Shown: piece by piece, positions 55,554 through 64,000 of the stretch
Position numbering within the stretch: the stretch's first letter is position 1
Layout of the letters: every line of letters starts with the position of its first letter
Source of the DNA: Listeria costaricensis
Lineage (GTDB): Bacteria > Bacillota > Bacilli > Lactobacillales > Listeriaceae
DNA: 64,000 bases
Assembly: GCF_900183385.1 (NCBI RefSeq)
Contig: NZ_FXUT01000004.1
Span: 124,001-188,000, forward strand
Direction of reading: 5' to 3'
Translations under genes and position numbers: made by a program
The notes under the pieces: generated by a model
What the model saw: the letters and a program-made list of their open reading frames with translations, nothing else
Databases searched by the model: none
Told to the model about the DNA's origin: nothing

Positions 55554-55575
55554 TGACTGCCATTAGGTCTTTTTT
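55547..55575 (+). terminator. Rho-independent terminator
   Basis: GACCTGATG (55547-55555) pairs with CATTAGGTC (55561-55569, one G-T pair), loop ACTGC, then six Ts. It includes the stop codon of the small membrane protein. Confidence 0.85.
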
Positions 55576-55597
55576 GATGGGGGAAGCAACAGCTGAT

Positions 55598-55613
55598 TGT
55601 TTCACGTGAAACA
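55598..55613. other. parS site
   Basis: A perfect TGTTTCACGTGAAACA between the small membrane protein gene and the convergent S24/S26-like gene, 2.6 kb from the parS at 53022. Confidence 0.93.
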
Positions 55614-55642
55614 TTTTAAGGCAAAATAAAAAAACCTGGCGT

Positions 55643-55963
55643 TTAGGGCCAAATTTTCACAACTTTTCCATAGATGCTGCGCCGTTTAACCCAACCATTC
55701 ACATAGCCGTGGTTATTCGCAATCTGATATTCCGTTTGATTGTTGCGTGTGCGTACCGCTGCGATTAGGTGCGTATAATAATTGCCCTTTACCTTGCAAA
55801 AAACGATATCACGAACAGCGAGTTCAGTTGAATCAGTTACTGGTTCGAGACTGACCGGCTGATTGGATTTCAAGATTGGCAGCATGGAATTTCCCGCTTC
55901 TTTATACTTCTCGATGAACTTGCCTTCTTGAAGCAGGGAAGCGACAAAACTTGCCTTTGACAT
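55643..55963 (-). CDS. S24/S26 peptidase-like protein
   Basis: A 106-residue soluble protein. GNSMLPILKSNQPVSLEPV carries the Ser-Met motif of LexA/signal-peptidase folds; RDIVFCKVKGNYYTHLI and YQIANNHGYVNGWVKRRSIYGKV follow the fold. The position normally holding the catalytic Lys is not clear, so it may be inactive. It has no HTH and no membrane anchor, unlike LexA-type repressors or signal peptidases. AAAGGAGG precedes the ATG. Its substrate or partner is unknown. Confidence 0.75.
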   Translation of the reverse strand: MSKASFVASLLQEGKFIEKYKEAGNSMLPILKSNQPVSLEPVTDSTELAVRDIVFCKVKGNYYTHLIAAVRTRNNQTEYQIANNHGYVNGWVKRRSIYGKVVKIWP

Positions 55964-56213
55964 TGCTAGACCTCCTTTTCCGATTTAGTATAACATAACA
56001 GAGACCGCTTTCAAAGTGAAAACAGGTTCGCGGTACGCAAGAAACGGCCGGGAGCCCAGGCCATGGCAGCGGACTTGTCCACAAATTTCACATGAAAAAG
56101 CTGCATATCGGCTCAAAATTCCATATCCGGCCAAGTTTGCCAACTTTAGCTGAAAGGCTTCAATTCAGAGCCAAAAAGCATTATACTGGAAGGTAGGAAA
56201 AGGAGGCGGAACG

Positions 56214-57995
56214 ATGCAACAAGCAAAAGAAATCTTACAACAGCATTTTGGTTATTCCGACTTCAGAACGGGACAAAAAGAAGCGATCGAACAGCTTTTA
56301 AACGGGCAGGACACGCTAGCGGTCATGCCGACTGGTGGCGGGAAGTCCTTATGCTACCAAATTCCGGCACTCACTTTTACAGGCCTGACAATCGTTGTCT
56401 CGCCACTGATCTCACTTATGAAGGATCAGGTGGACGCGCTTCATTCGGCAGGTGTCGAGGCGACGTATATTAATAGTACATTGTCATTAAAGGAAGTGAA
56501 TGAACGAATTTTTCTTGCCAAATCGGGGAATCTGAAACTGCTTTATATTGCGCCTGAGCGGCTGGACACACCGGCGTTTCAAGACTTGCTTTTGACGACA
56601 GAAATTTCTTTGTTTGCGATTGACGAGGCGCACTGTATTTCCCAGTGGGGGCATGATTTTCGGCCCAGCTATCTAAAATTATGCGATTATCTGGATGATC
56701 TTCCGGAGCGGCCACTGATTGCGGCGCTGACGGCTACAGCCACGCCTTCTGTTGCGGAGGACATTTGCCGCTTGTTAAAAATCCCAGAAGATCGAGCGGT
56801 CAAAACGGGTTTTGAACGGGAAAATTTGGCGTTTACAATCGTCAAGGGGCAGGATAAGGATCGCTATCTGATCGACTATTTGGCAGAAAATCAAACGGAA
56901 TCTGGTATCGTCTATGCGGCCACTCGCAAGGAAGTAGAACGGATTGCCGAGATGCTTCATAAAAAAGGCATCGCTTGCGGTTATTACCATGGTGGCATGT
57001 CGGATGTGGAGCGAAATGACTGGCAGGAGAAGTTTCTCTATGATGATATTCGGGTGATGGTGGCGACAAATGCTTTCGGGATGGGCATTAATAAGTCGAA
57101 TGTCCGTTTTGTTATTCATTATAATATCCCGCGCACGATGGAAGCCTATTATCAGGAAGCTGGTCGGGCGGGGCGAGACGGCTTGCCAAGTGACTGCATT
57201 CTGTTGTTCTCCCCGCAAGATGCCCACATTCAGCAGTTTCTAATCGACCAATCGGAGCTTCCAGATGAGCGCAAACAGGCTGAGTATCAGAAGCTGCGCC
57301 AGATGACGGCATATGGCTATACGGAAATCTGTCTGCAAAAATATATCGTCCAGTATTTTGGCGAGGAAGGGACTGATTGCGGGCGTTGTGGGAATTGCCT
57401 CGACACCCGTGAGGCACAGGATATTACGATTGATGCCCAAAAAGTCTTTTCCTGTGTCAAAAGGATGGGCGAGCGGTTCGGCAAAGTAATGGTGGCCAAA
57501 GTGTTGACCGGCTCGAATGATCAGAAAATTCGCCAGTGGCATTTTGACGAACTCAGCACCTATGGCATTATGCGTGAACAGTCACAAAAGGACGTGCTGC
57601 AGCTGCTCGATTACCTAACAGCCGAGCGGTTCCTCATGCCTGACAATGGCCAGTACCCGTCGCTCCATCTTACCGAGCAAGCGGCACAGGTGCTAAAAGG
57701 CAAGCTCCCTGTCATGCGCAAAGCCGCTCGACAGGCTGCCAAGACAAAGGTAGCAGCAGAAGTCGATGCTGGACTGTTTGAAATTTTACGCGAAAAACGG
57801 CGCGAACTGGCAGAACGTTTCCACGTACCGCCGTATATTATCTTCTCAGATGAGACGCTGCGGGAACTCTGTCGCTATTTGCCGCAGACGGACGAAGAAA
57901 TGCTCGAAGTGAAGGGGATTGGACCCGCCAAACTAGAAAAATATGGGGCGGATTTCCTGCCGCTTCTGCAAAATGAAAAAGCGACGCAAGGCTGA
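56214..57995 (+). CDS. recQ: ATP-dependent DNA helicase RecQ
   Basis: A 593-residue 3'-5' helicase: [27 protein letters not shown] (Walker A), [15 protein letters not shown] (DEAH box), [20 protein letters not shown] and [10 protein letters not shown] (motif VI), a zinc site with CGRCGNC near residue 390, and a C-terminal HRDC domain ending with [22 protein letters not shown] precedes ATG 56214. It precedes topB by 47 bases; RecQ and topoisomerase III work together on recombination intermediates. Confidence 0.96.
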   Translation: MQQAKEILQQHFGYSDFRTGQKEAIEQLLNGQDTLAVMPTGGGKSLCYQIPALTFTGLTIVVSPLISLMKDQVDALHSAGVEATYINSTLSLKEVNERIFLAKSGNLKLLYIAPERLDTPAFQDLLLTTEISLFAIDEAHCISQWGHDFRPSYLKLCDYLDDLPERPLIAALTATATPSVAEDICRLLKIPEDRAVKTGFERENLAFTIVKGQDKDRYLIDYLAENQTESGIVYAATRKEVERIAEMLHKKGIACGYYHGGMSDVERNDWQEKFLYDDIRVMVATNAFGMGINKSNVRFVIHYNIPRTMEAYYQEAGRAGRDGLPSDCILLFSPQDAHIQQFLIDQSELPDERKQAEYQKLRQMTAYGYTEICLQKYIVQYFGEEGTDCGRCGNCLDTREAQDITIDAQKVFSCVKRMGERFGKVMVAKVLTGSNDQKIRQWHFDELSTYGIMREQSQKDVLQLLDYLTAERFLMPDNGQYPSLHLTEQAAQVLKGKLPVMRKAARQAAKTKVAAEVDAGLFEILREKRRELAERFHVPPYIIFSDETLRELCRYLPQTDEEMLEVKGIGPAKLEKYGADFLPLLQNEKATQG

Positions 57996-58042
57996 ATTTA
58001 TGATATGCTAGGGAAAATGAACGAAAGAAAGGATTTTTACAG

Positions 58043-60198
58043 ATGGCAAAAACAGTAGTTCTGGCAGAGAAACCGTCTGTCGGCAAAGATATCGCCCGCG
58101 TACTTGGGGCAAAATCAAGTAAAAATGGCTACATGGAAGGCTCCAATTATATCGTCACTTGGGCGCTGGGCCATTTGGTCACACTGGCAGACCCTGAGCA
58201 GTACGATCAAAAATATAAGAGCTGGGATATGGCAGATTTGCCGATCCTTCCCAAAAATATGAAACTTGTCCCAATCAAGCAGACCCGCAAGCAGTACGAA
58301 ACGGTCAAAGGGCTGCTGAATCGGTCGGACGTTACAGAAATTGTCATTGCGACAGATGCCGGTCGTGAAGGGGAGCTCGTGGCACGTTGGATTATCGATT
58401 ATGCCAAGGTGAAAAAACCGCTCAAACGGCTTTGGATATCATCGGTTACCGACAAAGCGATTCGAGAGGGCTTCAAACAATTGAAACCCGGCAAGGCATA
58501 CGAAAATCTCTACCATTCGGCGGTTGCACGTTCAGAGGCTGACTGGGTGGTGGGCATCAACGCCACACGTGCTTTGACGACCAAATACAATGCCCAACTG
58601 TCGTGCGGTCGCGTTCAGACGCCAACACTGGCAATGATTGCTGCACGCGAAGAAGAGATCCGGAATTTTAAACCGAGAGAGTTCTATCAACTGGAAGCCA
58701 TCACTGAAAGCGGGACGTTCGACTGGGCGGAAGGCCAAACTTTTGACCGCGAAAAGGCCGACCAGCTTGTACGGGAACTCCGCGGGAAGAGCCTCCTAAT
58801 CGAGCAGGTCCAAACGAAGGAAAAGAAAACATACGCACCGGGTCTCTATGACCTGACAGAATTGCAGCGAGATGCCAACCAGCGTTATGATTTTTCGGCT
58901 AAGGAGACGCTCAATCTGATGCAGAATCTATATGAGCGCCATAAAGTGCTGACCTATCCGCGGACGGACTCCAGATACCTGTCGGAGGATATTGTGCCGA
59001 CGCTTAAGGAGCGGCTGGATGCGTGTGGTGTCGGCGAATATGCCAAACCGGCGCGAAGCATTTTGAACAGAGGAATCAAAGCTAATAAATCCTTTGTGGA
59101 CAATCGCAAAGTCAGTGATCACCATGCGATCATTCCCACCGAAGAAACCGTCGCACTCTCTGATCTGTCCGACCGGGAACGCAAAATCTATGACCTTGTC
59201 GTCAAGCGGTTTCTTGCCGTACTGTCTGAACCATATGTCTACGATGAAACGACCGCTTCCGCCAAAATCGGCAGTGAGTCTTTCCGGATAAAAAGCAAGG
59301 TAGAAAAAACGCGCGGCTGGAAGGCGATTTATAATGAGTCGGATGATCAGGGGCACGCCACGAAGCTTCACAATGGCGAAAAAATAACCGTCCAAAAGAT
59401 CAATCTGCGCACCGGCAAAACGAAGCCGCCAGCACGTTTCAATGAGGCCACTTTGCTTTCTGCCATGGAGAATCCGGCGAAGTATATGGAGAGTCAAAAC
59501 AAGGCGCTAGCTAAGACGCTTGGTGAAACGGGTGGTCTCGGTACGGTAGCCACTCGAGCAGACATTATTGAGAAACTTTTCAACAGCTTTTCCCTTGAGA
59601 AGCAAGGCAAGGAAATCCATATTACCTCTAAAGCCGCCAGTTGTTGGACTTGGCACCAGCAGATCTCAAGTCGCCAGAACTGACCGCGATCTGGGAGCAA
59701 AAATTGGCCAAAATTGCAGACGGGAAGCTGGACTATCGACAATTTACTTCGGAAATGCGCAGTTATGCAGAAAAAGCCGTTTCGGAGATTAAGAAAAATG
59801 ATAAAAAATTCCGCCATGACAACATTACCTCTCATAAATGCCCGGATTGCGGCAAACCGATGCTCAAAGTGAAGGGGAAACGAGGCACGATGCTTGTTTG
59901 TCAGGATCGGGAATGTGGTCATCGCGAATCGGTATCACGTACGACTAATGCCCGCTGTCCGAATTGCCACAAACGACTTGAGATGAAGGGGCAGGGCGAT
60001 AAGCAAATTTTTGTCTGCATGAACTGCGGCTATCGGGAAAAACTGTCAGCCTTCAATGAACGTCGCGGCAAGGAGAAGCGTCAGAACATCTCGAAAAAAG
60101 ATGTCGCTCAGTATATGAAGAAGCAGGACAAGGCGCAGGATGAGCCGTTCAATAATCCGATGGCAGAAGCGCTGGCCAAACTAAAATTGGATAAATAA
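58043..60198 (+). pseudogene. topB: DNA topoisomerase III with apparent one-base deletion
   Basis: The Toprim (VLAEKPSVGKDIA, TDAGREGELVARW), CAP and active-site Tyr (TYPRTDSRYLS) are intact in frame from ATG 58043. At 59632-59633 the reading frame changes: after HITSK the frame gives a wrong tail and stops at 59683, while the correct continuation (QLLDLAPADLKSPELTAIWE) is in the -1 frame to 60198. One G is missing compared with the expected AAA GGC CGC. The C-terminal zinc-ribbon region (CPDCGKP, CPNCHKR, CMNCGY) is complete. Together about 718 residues. A sequencing error or a real mutation is possible. Confidence 0.9.
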
Positions 60199-60202
60199 AT
60201 CG

Positions 60203-60240
60203 TAAAGACCTCTAAATGTGACATAGAGGTCTTTATTTGT
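60203..60240 (+). terminator. Rho-independent terminator after topB
   Basis: TAAAGACCTCTA (60203-60214) pairs with TAGAGGTCTTTA (60224-60235), followed by a short T-rich tail. Confidence 0.8.
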
Positions 60241-60459
60241 GACTAAAACAAAATAATTCAGATAAATAATATTCGGAAAATACATTTAAATCTTCATTGA
60301 CTAAAATGGAGGATTTATGTAAAAATAAAGCATTTTTTCTTATCGATTTAGCATGTTGATTGTGAGAAATTTACAGAATTGAATATTCAGCTTATTTAAA
60401 TTTGACAAAAAAGTAATAAATCTGAATTTTAGTCGGAAGAAAAGTGCTGAAAATGTATA
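60241..60459. other. AT-rich intergenic region without recognisable gene
   Basis: About 220 bases between the topB terminator and the adhesin promoter. It is very AT-rich. I see no ORF with a ribosome site beyond a few codons, no hairpin with T tract and no repeat. It may hold regulatory sequence for the surface protein gene. Confidence 0.6.
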
Positions 60460-60488
60460 TTGATTGGTGGAAAACGGGAGCATATAAT
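60460..60488 (+). promoter_or_regulatory. Promoter of the adhesin gene
   Basis: TTGATT (60460-60465), 17 bases and TATAAT (60483-60488). It gives a leader of about 45 bases with AAGGAGG at 60528-60534 before ATG 60541. Confidence 0.8.
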
Positions 60489-60540
60489 AAGAAAGCTTAA
60501 TTAAAATTAAAATCATGCTACACATCAAGGAGGACTACAA

Positions 60541-63500
60541 ATGAAAGGGAAGAAAAGGAATGGCCGCCTGATAAAAACAACGATGGCAGGAGCGGTGGCA
60601 GTATCACTTGTTGCCCCGTCGTTTGTGACTGTTCAAGCGCAGGAAACAGAGAACGGCACTGCTAATACGGTAGAAGAGAAAAAGAAACGGGCGAATTTGA
60701 AAGCGGGAAGTAAGACGGTTACGGTTACCTCAAACAACTTTCTGGACTATTTTCAACTTGGTGGAACGAATGCGAGCTATGACAAATCAACAGGGACAGT
60801 AACTTTAACAGAGGATGCTGCAAATCAGGTGGGTAATTTTTACCTGAAAGATAAAATTGATCTCAGTCAGGATTTTACTTTGCAGGGTCAGATCAATCTT
60901 GGAAATAAAAACCAAAGCCAGGGTGGCGCTGATGGTATGGGGTTTGCGTTCCATCCCGGCAACATTGATGAGCTAGGTTATTCTGGTGCGGCACTAGGAA
61001 TCAGCGGCTTGCCCAATGCCTTTGGTTTTAAATTTGATACGTATTTCAATGGAACCATCGACGCGGGCGTTAAAACCTATGATGACCCAGCTGGTTTTGA
61101 AGACACGACGTTCGGCGGATTTGTTTACACGGAGCCAGATGGTTGGGGCGGCATGTATACAGGACGTAATGACGAGGCCGGCAAGCCGAAAGTTATTTCC
61201 GATCCGGTCAACAATGGCTTTGAAGCAGTCGTTTTCAGCTATTCAGCGGCCACAAAGACAATGACAGTCACCTATGACGGCAAAACTTGGTCGAAGGATA
61301 TTACGTCATGGATGAACAGTGGCGGTGGCACAACGGCTTATGCATTTAGTGTTTCAGCATCGACTGGTACGAATTACAATATGCATCAGTTTAAAATTAA
61401 TTCCTTTCAGTATACGTCCGCTTTTGGTGTTGTAAAAGTTCAATATAAAGATTTGGCAACAGGCAACGACTTGGCTCCTGAAGAAATTTTGCAGGGCGAC
61501 ATTGGGGAAGATTACAGTACGACGAAGAAAACTTTCACCGATTACACGTTTGTCAGAGTTGAAGGAAACGAGACGGGTCAATTTGCAGAGGAGGACCAAA
61601 CAGTCACTTATTACTACAGTGACTCATCCAACGCAGCACCGCAAGTAACGGCAAATGACAAAACGATCCATGTCAAAGAAGGGCTTGATTTAGCAACCTT
61701 GGCGACAGCGACGGATAAAGAAGACGGCAATTTGACAGACAGCATTGTCATCACGGGGACGGTCAACAATCAAGTTCCTGGAGACTATCCAATCACCTAT
61801 ACTGTTACGGACAGTGGCGGAAAAACGACCAGCCAGACAATCACCGTCCATGTGATCAATGATGCGCCGGTTATCGAGGCGGAAAATCAGACGATCAAGA
61901 CGGGAACTACTTTTAATCCACTTGATTATGCAACAGCAACAGATACAGAAGATGGCGATTCCACTTCCAAGATTACTGTAAAGGAAAACACAGTGGACAC
62001 AACAACGCCAGGTGAATATAAAGTTGTTTACGAAGTCATTGATGATACAGGTGCTGTAGCGACAAAGGAAATTAAAGTGACCGTTATCCAAGGAAATGAA
62101 GCGCCAGTCATTACGGCAGAAGACAAAACGATTCATGTGAAAGAAAGCATCACATTGAAAGATTTGGCGACAGCTCTTGACGTGGAAGACGGCGATTTGA
62201 CAAGCGATATTCAAATCAGCGGAACGGTGGACAATCTGGTTCCGGGAGATTATCCGATCACCTATACAGTCACAGATAGTGAAGGCAAGACTGCGACTAA
62301 AACGATTACCGTCCATGTGATCAATGATGCGCCAACAATCGCAGCAGAAGATCAAGTGGTGGCATTTGGCAGTGAATTCGATCCATTGGCGTATGCAACA
62401 GCTGCTGATACAGAAGACGGCACAATCACGAACAAAATCCGTGTGAAAGAAAATACTGTAGACACAAGCCGCCCAGGTGAATACAAAGTGGTTTATGAAG
62501 TCACAGATGACACGGGTGCCAAGGCGACAAAAGAAATCAAAGTAACGGTAACCAATGAGCCACCTGTTATTACGGCCGTCGATCAAACCCTTCCATTCGG
62601 CAGTGAATTCGATCCAACAAAATATGCCACTGCTGAAGACAAAGAAGACGGCAGCCTGACGGACAAGATTAAAGTGACGGAAAACACGGTGAATCCGCAA
62701 ATTCCGGGCGAATACAAAGTGAAGTACGAAGTGACCGATGCGGCAGGAGCAACGACAACGAAAGAAATCAAGGTGACAATCACGAACGAAGCGCCAGAAA
62801 TCGAAGCCGAAGACCAAACCATCGCATTTGGCAGTACATTTGATCCGCTAGACTATGCGACAGCGAAGGACAAAGAGGACGGCAATCTGACGGACGAAAT
62901 TAAAGTGACGGAAAACACGGTGAATCCGCAAATTCCGGGCGAGTACACAGTGAAGTATGAAGTAACAGATGCAGCGGGAGTGACTACGACGAAAGAAATC
63001 AAAGTCACCGTCACGAACGAAGCGCCAGAAATTCAGGTGCCGGATACAATTGAAGTACATGGTACCGTATTTGATCCGCTAACTTATGCAACAGCAACGG
63101 ACAAAGAGGATGGCGACATAACTAGTCAGCTGAAAGTCATCGAAAATACAGTTGATACAAGCACACCGGGCACCTATACCGTCACATATGAAGTGACCGA
63201 TGCCACAGGAGTGACCACGACTAAAACGGTTCAAGTGCTCGTTCAAAATGATGCACCAACAATCACCGCAGAAGATCAAGTGGTACCATTTGGCAGTGAG
63301 TTTGATCCATTCGCGTATGCAACAGCCGCCGATACAGAAGACGGTGATTTGACGGGTGAACTGGAAGTGCTCGAAAATCATGTTGATACGACTACACCGG
63401 GTGAATATACAGTTAAGTACAAGGTGACTGATACAGCCGGAGCAACAACGACGAAGGAAATCAAGGTCACAGTTACCAATGAAGCACCGGAAATCAAAGC

Positions 63501-64000
63501 CGAGGACCAAACCATTCCATTTGGCAGTAAGTTTGACCCGCTAGACTATGCGACAGCCAAGGATAAAGAGGATGGCGATCTGACGGACGAGATCAAAGTG
63601 ACAGAAAACACGGTCAATCCGCTGGTTCCAGGTGAATACAAAGTGAAATATGAAGTGACGGATGCGGCCGGAGTAACGACAACGAAGGAAATTACGGTTC
63701 ATGTTACCAACGAAGCGCCAGTCATTCAAGCGGACGATGAAATCGACATTAACGGAACAAGCTTTGACCCGCTGGATTACGCGACTGCAACAGATAAAGA
63801 GGATGGTAATTTAACCAATAAGATTGTCGTTCTGGAAAATAATGTGGATCCGACAACAACGGGTGACTATACAGTAACTTACGAGGTAACGGATGCAGCA
63901 GGTGTAGTGACGACCAAAACGATCACTGTTCATGTGAAAAATGATCCGCCAGAAATCGAAGCCGAAGATCAGGTGATTGCAAAAGGCAGTCAATTTGATC
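60541..64000 (+). CDS. Large secreted adhesin: lectin-like, MucBP and Ig-like repeats (3' partial)
   Basis: The frame is open from ATG 60541 to the window end (1153 codons, no stop). A signal peptide (LIKTTMAGAVAVSLVAPSFV, cleavage near VQAQE) is followed by a legume-lectin-like bacterial domain (about 45-290: FLDYFQLGG, GGADGMGFAFHPGN, FGFKFDTYFN), a MucBP-like domain (about 295-360: VKVQYKDLATGNDLA, VTYYYS) and at least ten DUF5011-type Ig-like repeats from residue 364. Similar Listeria proteins usually end in LPXTG, which would lie outside the window. Role is probably binding to glycans or mucin. The many antisense ORFs here are shadows of the repeats. Confidence 0.92.
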   Translation, partial: MKGKKRNGRLIKTTMAGAVAVSLVAPSFVTVQAQETENGTANTVEEKKKRANLKAGSKTVTVTSNNFLDYFQLGGTNASYDKSTGTVTLTEDAANQVGNFYLKDKIDLSQDFTLQGQINLGNKNQSQGGADGMGFAFHPGNIDELGYSGAALGISGLPNAFGFKFDTYFNGTIDAGVKTYDDPAGFEDTTFGGFVYTEPDGWGGMYTGRNDEAGKPKVISDPVNNGFEAVVFSYSAATKTMTVTYDGKTWSKDITSWMNSGGGTTAYAFSVSASTGTNYNMHQFKINSFQYTSAFGVVKVQYKDLATGNDLAPEEILQGDIGEDYSTTKKTFTDYTFVRVEGNETGQFAEEDQTVTYYYSDSSNAAPQVTANDKTIHVKEGLDLATLATATDKEDGNLTDSIVITGTVNNQVPGDYPITYTVTDSGGKTTSQTITVHVINDAPVIEAENQTIKTGTTFNPLDYATATDTEDGDSTSKITVKENTVDTTTPGEYKVVYEVIDDTGAVATKEIKVTVIQGNEAPVITAEDKTIHVKESITLKDLATALDVEDGDLTSDIQISGTVDNLVPGDYPITYTVTDSEGKTATKTITVHVINDAPTIAAEDQVVAFGSEFDPLAYATAADTEDGTITNKIRVKENTVDTSRPGEYKVVYEVTDDTGAKATKEIKVTVTNEPPVITAVDQTLPFGSEFDPTKYATAEDKEDGSLTDKIKVTENTVNPQIPGEYKVKYEVTDAAGATTTKEIKVTITNEAPEIEAEDQTIAFGSTFDPLDYATAKDKEDGNLTDEIKVTENTVNPQIPGEYTVKYEVTDAAGVTTTKEIKVTVTNEAPEIQVPDTIEVHGTVFDPLTYATATDKEDGDITSQLKVIENTVDTSTPGTYTVTYEVTDATGVTTTKTVQVLVQNDAPTITAEDQVVPFGSEFDPFAYATAADTEDGDLTGELEVLENHVDTTTPGEYTVKYKVTDTAGATTTKEIKVTVTNEAPEIKAEDQTIPFGSKFDPLDYATAKDKEDGDLTDEIKVTENTVNPLVPGEYKVKYEVTDAAGVTTTKEITVHVTNEAPVIQADDEIDINGTSFDPLDYATATDKEDGNLTNKIVVLENNVDPTTTGDYTVTYEVTDAAGVVTTKTITVHVKNDPPEIEAEDQVIAKGSQFD
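61630..64000 (+). repeat. Tandem Ig-like (DUF5011-type) repeats, about 76 codons each
   Basis: Ten complete units and the start of an eleventh follow one another at 228-231-bp spacing. Each begins N-(D/E)-(A/P)-P and has TYATATDKEDG-like, PGEYKVKYEVTD-like and TKEIKVTVT-like strands. Units differ: repeats 1 and 3 share an IHVKE form, the others a GSEFDPL form. Nearly identical nucleotide blocks between units (for example around 62670-62720 and 62905-62955) show recent duplication, so copy number may vary between strains. Confidence 0.92.

Noticed and set aside
59625-59640. Programmed -1 frameshift in topB
   Set aside because: No slippery heptamer or following pseudoknot is evident, and restoring one G gives the exact family sequence, so an indel is simpler.
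61690-63993. Series of minus-strand ORFs (61690-62817, 63079-63510 and others) rich in Cys, Phe and Arg
   Set aside because: They are antisense to the adhesin repeats, lack ribosome sites, and repeat with the same period as the sense codons.

Overview
The window reads as a chromosomal segment of a Listeria species, probably not L. monocytogenes itself. From memory, the backbone follows the L. monocytogenes order just left of oriC: marR-MFS-serC-serA-DUF1015, mnmE-mnmG-rsmG-noc-soj-spo0J, a LicR-type regulator with a cellobiose-type PTS and GH3 enzyme, ychF, gshF, a GH1 enzyme with PTS, an ABC-F ATPase, a macrodomain protein, recQ and topB. An LRR-WxL surface protein and a fused gshF fit this. 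Origin proximity is supported by the sequence: four perfect parS sites, both ParB paralogues (Noc and Spo0J), and a cluster of DnaA boxes upstream of mnmE. Most genes lie on the + strand.

Layout. 1-5.9 kb: tail of an unknown gene, a MarR/MFS pair, serine biosynthesis, DUF1015. 5.9-17.2 kb: DnaA boxes, tRNA modification (mnmE, mnmG), a HipA-like kinase gene broken by an in-frame TAG followed by a HipA-N/HIRAN gene, rsmG, noc, small genes, an SDR, then parS-soj-spo0J-DUF951. 17.2-31.3 kb: LicR-type regulator, a membrane protein, a sulfatase cassette (LicT antiterminator with two RAT/terminator elements, PTS EIIBCA, cytosolic Cys-type sulfatase, anaerobic sulfatase-maturing radical SAM enzyme, TauE/SafE permease), then EIIC-EIIB-GH3-EIIA and a SUFU-domain protein. 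31.4-42.6 kb: ychF, LRR-WxL protein, gshF, a YtrA-type regulated ABC transporter, DUF1129. 42.7-52.6 kb: RpiR regulator and GNAT, DeoR regulator divergent from a fucose-type operon (aldolase, kinase, mutarotase, isomerase), and a minus-strand GH1/EIIB/EIIC operon. 52.7-60.2 kb: an ABC-F gene behind two small ORFs and a terminator, macrodomain protein, small proteins, recQ, and topB with an apparent one-base deletion. 60.5 kb to the end: a large secreted adhesin (lectin, MucBP, at least ten Ig-like repeats) running off the window.

The best candidate for a new system is the sulfatase cassette. It encodes, in one operon, everything needed to import a sugar by PTS, remove a sulfate inside the cell with a formylglycine enzyme matured anaerobically, and export the sulfur anion. 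It sits between a LicR-type regulator and the PTS/GH3 genes that this regulator normally adjoins, which suggests insertion. Two further points deserve attention: the uORF/terminator leader of the ABC-F gene, and the HipA/HIRAN gene pair.
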